From NCBI GenBank assembly GCA_016714045.1, contig JADJNY010000011.1, positions 82,536-146,535 of the forward strand: a DNA stretch of 64,000 nt, read 5' to 3'. The notes below the pieces were generated by a model. That model saw only the letters and a program-made list of their open reading frames with translations. It had not been told where the DNA came from and did not search any database. The first letter of the stretch is position 1; each line of letters begins with the position of its first letter. This document shows, piece by piece, positions 60,777-64,000 of this stretch. This DNA comes from Planctomycetota bacterium (GTDB taxonomy: Bacteria > Planctomycetota > UBA1135 > GCA-002686595). The translations under genes were made by a program, and so were the position numbers.

Positions 60777-62779
60777 GTGGCCTCCGTTCGCCTCGCGTTC
60801 TCCTGTTGCGCGCTCCTCGCCGCGCTCGCCTCGGTCGGCTGCGGGCGCGAGCGCTCCAACGCTCCCGAGGTCTTGCGCCTCGCGCGGCCGGTGCTCCCCG
60901 AGTCCAGCACGGCGCCGTTCCTCACGGGCGTTCACCTCAATGAGGAACTGCGCTTCTACTTCACGGCGGAGATCGACCGCGTCAGCGTGACGCGCGAGAG
61001 CGTGCGGATCCTCGACGAGCACGGTCGCGAGGCCCGCGGCCGGCTCGAGGTCGAGGGCGCCTGCGTGCGCTTCGTGCCCACGCTGCCGCTCGCGAGCGAC
61101 CTGTCCGACGCCGGGTTCCAGCCCGACCAGCGGTATCGAGTCGAGTTGCGCGGCTTCCCGGCGCCGGACGGTCTGAGGTCGGTGCGCGGGGCGCCGCTCG
61201 CCGCGGGCATCGCCACCACGTTCCAGACGGTCGCGCGCCGGGCGCGAAGGAGACGCTCTTCGAGGACCGGATGCAGAACCGCGCGGGCCTGCTCAAGCTG
61301 CATCCGCCGTTGTCCGGACGGCCCGAGGATCCCTACGTCGTCTCGACCCAGGGCTCCCTGTTCCTCGTCAGCGACAAGCCGATCGACCCGACGTCGATCG
61401 TTCCCGAGGACTTCGTGCTCCGCGTCACGAACAAGGAGCCCGCGGTGCGGCTGCCGCTGTCGGTGCGCCTGATCGAGAACGAGCCGCGCTACGCGGCCCG
61501 CTCGCGCCCCCGCCGCGGTGCGCGCGCGCAGCGCGATCCCCGGCGGATGGGACCAGCTGCCGCGCGCCTCCGTGCTCGAGCTCTTCCCGCTCGAGACGCC
61601 CGCGCCCGGGACCTTCTGCGAGTTCTCGCTGCGCGTCGACGCGCAGGGCCAGCTCGGACTGCGCGATTTCAGCGGGGCGCCGCTCTTGCGCACGACCCAC
61701 GCGCTCGCCGTCGGCGTGTCGTTCCAGGAACCGCGCCTGGAAGTGCCGGCGGACGACTACGCGGAGGACTTCCTCCGCACCGCGCGCGGCTCGCTCCGCG
61801 CGCAAGGCGCCGTCGCGGGCTTCGACGGCACGCCGCTCTGGAGCGACACCGGCCGCGTGGAGGTCCGCTATCCGCGGCCGCGGGGTCGGGGCGCGACGGC
61901 GCGGTCGAGCTCGGCGCGATCGAGGAGCGGGAGGACGTCGAAGCGACGCGGATCTCGCTCGCGGCGGGGACGGCGTGCGCGTGGAAGGCGGGGCCCGGCC
62001 TGCGCGTGCTCCGCGCGCAGGGCGCGATCCGCATCGCGGGGGAACTGCGCCGAGCGGGGGCCGCGGCGGACTCCGCGCGGCTGCGCGCGTTCGAGCCCGA
62101 GCTCTTCGACGATTCGAAGCCCGGCAGTCCCGCGCTGACGTTGAGCCGCTGGCTCGAGCGCGCGCGCGACCGCGCTCGGACCGCGGCGGAGGACGAGCCT
62201 CCGTCGTGGACGGTGATCCTCGCCGGTGGCGACCTCACGATCGAAGGCCGGCTCGAGGTCGACGGTCCGCTGCTCCTCTGTGCGGGCGGGATGCTGCGCA
62301 TCCCGGGGCAGGTCCGCGGAGCGCAGAACCAGGACATCGGACAGATCTGGATCCTCGGCGACGGCGGCGGCCTCGCGGTTCACCCGCCGCCGAACGTAGT
62401 CAAGCAGGCGCTCGTCCTCGACCCGCCGGTCGGGGCGAACCCGCTGCGCGAGGGGTTGCGGTTGTGCGCGCAATCGCAGGCGCTCCCGCAGAGCGCGCTC
62501 GACGTGCACTGGCTCTCCGCGGAAGCGCGCGGCTCCGACGGCAGCCGCAACGGGAGCTGGAGCGTCCACTACCTCGCCGCGGAGTCCGTGGTCGCGGGCG
62601 AGGATCCGCGCGGTCGTTGGGTCGACGATCCGGCGTTGCTCCCGGCCGCGGGGGATGGCTGGGCCGGTCCGATCGTCTACTTCGTCGAGCTCACCGTGCC
62701 CGCGGGCGGGAATTGGGCGCCGCCCTTCCTCGACGCGCTGCGGCTGCGGTGGGAGGAACGCCGAGGAGGGGAGCGCTGA
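60777..62779 (+). CDS. Lipoprotein with SbsA-type Ig domain (three apparent frameshifts)
   Basis: About 667 residues if repaired. GTG 60777 gives a signal peptide with lipobox 'LASVGC' (Cys22). The N-terminal Ig-like domain ('TGVHLNEELRFYFTAEIDRV', 'SDAGFQPDQRYRVELRGFP', 'GAPLAAGIATTFQTV') resembles that of the 56725 product ('SDSGLLPNGVAYRI'). Breaks: ~61236 (resumes 'PGAKETLFEDRMQNRAGLLK'), ~61490 in a C run (resumes 'RARSAIPGGWDQLPRASVLE') and ~61885 in a G run (resumes 'GRDGAVELGAIEEREDVEAT'). The C-terminal part has 'WTVILAGGDLTIEGRLEVDG', also Gly-loop like. Three shifts in 2 kb could mean genuine decay or locally poor sequence. It overlaps pilD by one base (TGATG). Confidence 0.6.
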
Positions 62780-63752
62780 TGTTCGACGACCTGCCGCAGG
62801 GGTTCCTCGTCGCGTGGTGGGGCGTCATGGGGCTCTTCGTGGGCTCCTTCTTGAACGTCTGCATCCACCGGCTTCCGCTCGAAGGGGAGACCGTGTCGAA
62901 GCCGCGTCGGTCGCGCTGCCCGAGCTGCAAGACGACGCTGACCTGGAAGGAGAACGTCCCGCTCGTCTCCTGGCTGGTCCAGCTCGGCCGCTGCCGAACC
63001 TGCGCCTGGCCGATCCCTTGGCGCTATCCGCTGGTCGAGGCGCTCAACGCCGGCCTGTGGACGCTCGTCGCATTCCTCTACCTGCCCGAGGACTGGGGCA
63101 GCGCCCTGGTCGCGTCCATCGTCCTCTCCGGGGCTCGTCGTCGCGACCTTCGTCGACTTCGCCTGCTTCGAGATCCCCGACGAGGTCTCGATCGGGGGCA
63201 TCGTGCTCGCGCCGATCGCGGTGCTCCTCGTGCCGCACCTCCACGACGCGACGCGCATCGCGATCGCGATGACGCCGCCGGGTGCGGAGCACGTGAGCCG
63301 CTTGGGCGCGCTGACGGGCTGCATCGCGGGGATGCTGGCCGGTGGGGGCTGTCTCTGGGCGATCGGCTGGATCGGCGAGCGCATCTACGGCCGGGACGCG
63401 ATGGGCTTCGGCGACGTCAAGCTGCTCGCGGCGGGCGGCGGCTTCATCGGCCCCGGGGGCGTCGTGCTCGCGCTCATGATCGCGGCGCTGACGGCCTCGA
63501 TCGCGGGTCTGCTCAACATGGCGCGCTTCTACGTGCTCGTCCGCAGTCGAGCGCGCTCGCGCGGATCGAAGCGCCCGGTCGGGAAGAGCCTGCGCATCGC
63601 GCGCGTCGCCGGGCGCTACCTTCCGTTCGGGCCGTACCTCGCGCTCCGGGATCGCGGTCGCGCTGCTGGCGTGGAGCGAGCTCGCGAGTTCGCTCCACGG
63701 CCTTGGAATCCCGCTGTTCGCTTGGAATGATGTCGAACGACTCCTGCGTTGA
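62779..63752 (+). CDS. pilD: Prepilin peptidase / N-methyltransferase (two apparent frameshifts)
   Basis: Membrane aspartyl protease that cleaves and methylates type IV prepilins and pseudopilins. ATG 62779 with GAGGAGGGGAG upstream. It starts 'GVMGLFVGSFLNVCIHRLPL', with zinc cysteines Cys47, Cys50, Cys72 and Cys75 ('CPSCKTTLTWKENVPLVSW', 'CRTC'). The first catalytic Asp lies after a break at ~63131 (extra G in GGGG): 'LVVATFVDFACFEIPDEVS'; the second in 'AMGFGDVKLLAAGGGFIGPG'. At ~63646 an extra C (CTCC) breaks the end: 'LPFGPYLAL' resumes as 'GIAVALLAWSELASSLHG', stop TGA 63750. About 324 residues repaired. It serves the pilus genes at 31359-36450. Confidence 0.88.
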
Positions 63753-63795
63753 GATTCGGCGCGCGCCGCCGGTCCGCGTTGGAACCTGGAACACG

Positions 63796-63816
63796 CGCGC
63801 TCCCTGACGGAGCGCG
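63796..63816 (+). terminator. Hairpin after pilD
   Basis: CGCGCTCC (63796-63803) pairs with GGAGCGCG (63809-63816), 44 bases past the stop. A second small hairpin, GGGCGG/CCGCCC (63834-63850), sits just before the next gene's ribosome-binding site and may be part of its leader. Confidence 0.5.
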
Positions 63817-63868
63817 TCCGCGAACGACACCACGGGCGGGAACACCGCCCATTGAGGGGACGACGACG

Positions 63869-64000
63869 ATGAACTCGATCTTGGGGCGCCGGCTCGCGAT
63901 CGCCGGCCTGATGCTCTTCTCGCTTCCGCTCTCGAGCTGCGTCTCGACGCGCGCGCACCAGACCGCGGTCGACGAGAAGGACGCCGAAATCCGCAAGCTC
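63869..64000 (+). CDS. Lipoprotein, N-terminal part only (runs off the window)
   Basis: 44 codons from ATG 63869, with TGAGGGG about 10 bases upstream. A clear signal peptide with lipobox 'LPLSSC' (Cys24), then 'VSTRAHQTAVDEKDAEIRKL', which looks like the beginning of a coiled coil. Lipoproteins that continue into an OmpA-like peptidoglycan-binding domain often start this way, but the rest is not visible, so no function is assigned. Confidence 0.7.
   Translation, partial: MNSILGRRLAIAGLMLFSLPLSSCVSTRAHQTAVDEKDAEIRKL

Overview
This 64-kb, GC-rich window most likely comes from a member of the Planctomycetota. The indicators are the large secreted or lipid-anchored proteins with SbsA-type Ig-like domains, an FG-GAP protein ending in an 'ACPCGNSG' Cys-rich module, the lack of rpmD (uL30) between rpsE and rplO, and the alanine/lysine- or glycine-rich tails on several ribosomal proteins. 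The assignment to phylum is inference. No insertion sequence, prophage or CRISPR array was seen.

Region 1 (1-14320) is the fused S10-spc-alpha ribosomal block, all on + : rplC (5' cut), rplD, rplW, rplB, rpsS, rplV, rpsC, rplP, rpmC, rpsQ, rplN, rplX, rplE, rpsZ, rpsH, rplF, rplR, rpsE, rplO, secY, adk, infA, rpmJ, rpsM, rpsK, rpsD, rpoA, rplQ, then a hairpin terminator. rpmD and map are missing from their usual places. uS14, uS4, bL36 and Adk are all cysteine-bearing zinc forms. rplD carries an in-frame TGA at a conserved Trp.

Region 2 (14424-31247) is mixed housekeeping: a secreted glutaminase-A-like protein, dnaE followed by a MORN-repeat protein, an FG-GAP secreted protein, an argF'-type transcarbamylase, tRNA-Arg(ACG) beside tadA, two tRNA-Ser genes, a duplicated SRP RNA inside a 59-bp repeat array, dnaX-ebfC-recR-truA, and hpf-ptsN-ptsH.

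Region 3 (31359-40060) is a type IV pilus operon, pilM-pilN-pilO/P-pilQ, with PilO and PilP apparently fused, followed by an RNase E/G gene with a long charged N-terminus.

Region 4 (40629-64000) holds two paralogous ~1060-residue lipoproteins on opposite strands. Between them lie rplU-rpmA-obgE, pilT, a GspC-like PDZ protein, coaX, a degenerate MnmE-like GTPase, and pyrB fused to a PyrI-type zinc domain. The second giant lipoprotein is followed by two more Ig-like lipoproteins, the prepilin peptidase gene pilD and the start of another lipoprotein. The pilus parts (PilMNOPQ, PilT, PilD) and the GspC-like protein are thus spread through the window and probably serve one envelope machine.

A caution applies throughout. 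At least ten genes, including essential ones (rplD, dnaE, truA, tadA, pilN, pilD), are broken by single-base changes, mostly in short G/C runs, while their codons remain conserved on both sides. This pattern looks more like sequence or assembly error than gene decay. I annotate such genes over their full inferred span and state where the break is.
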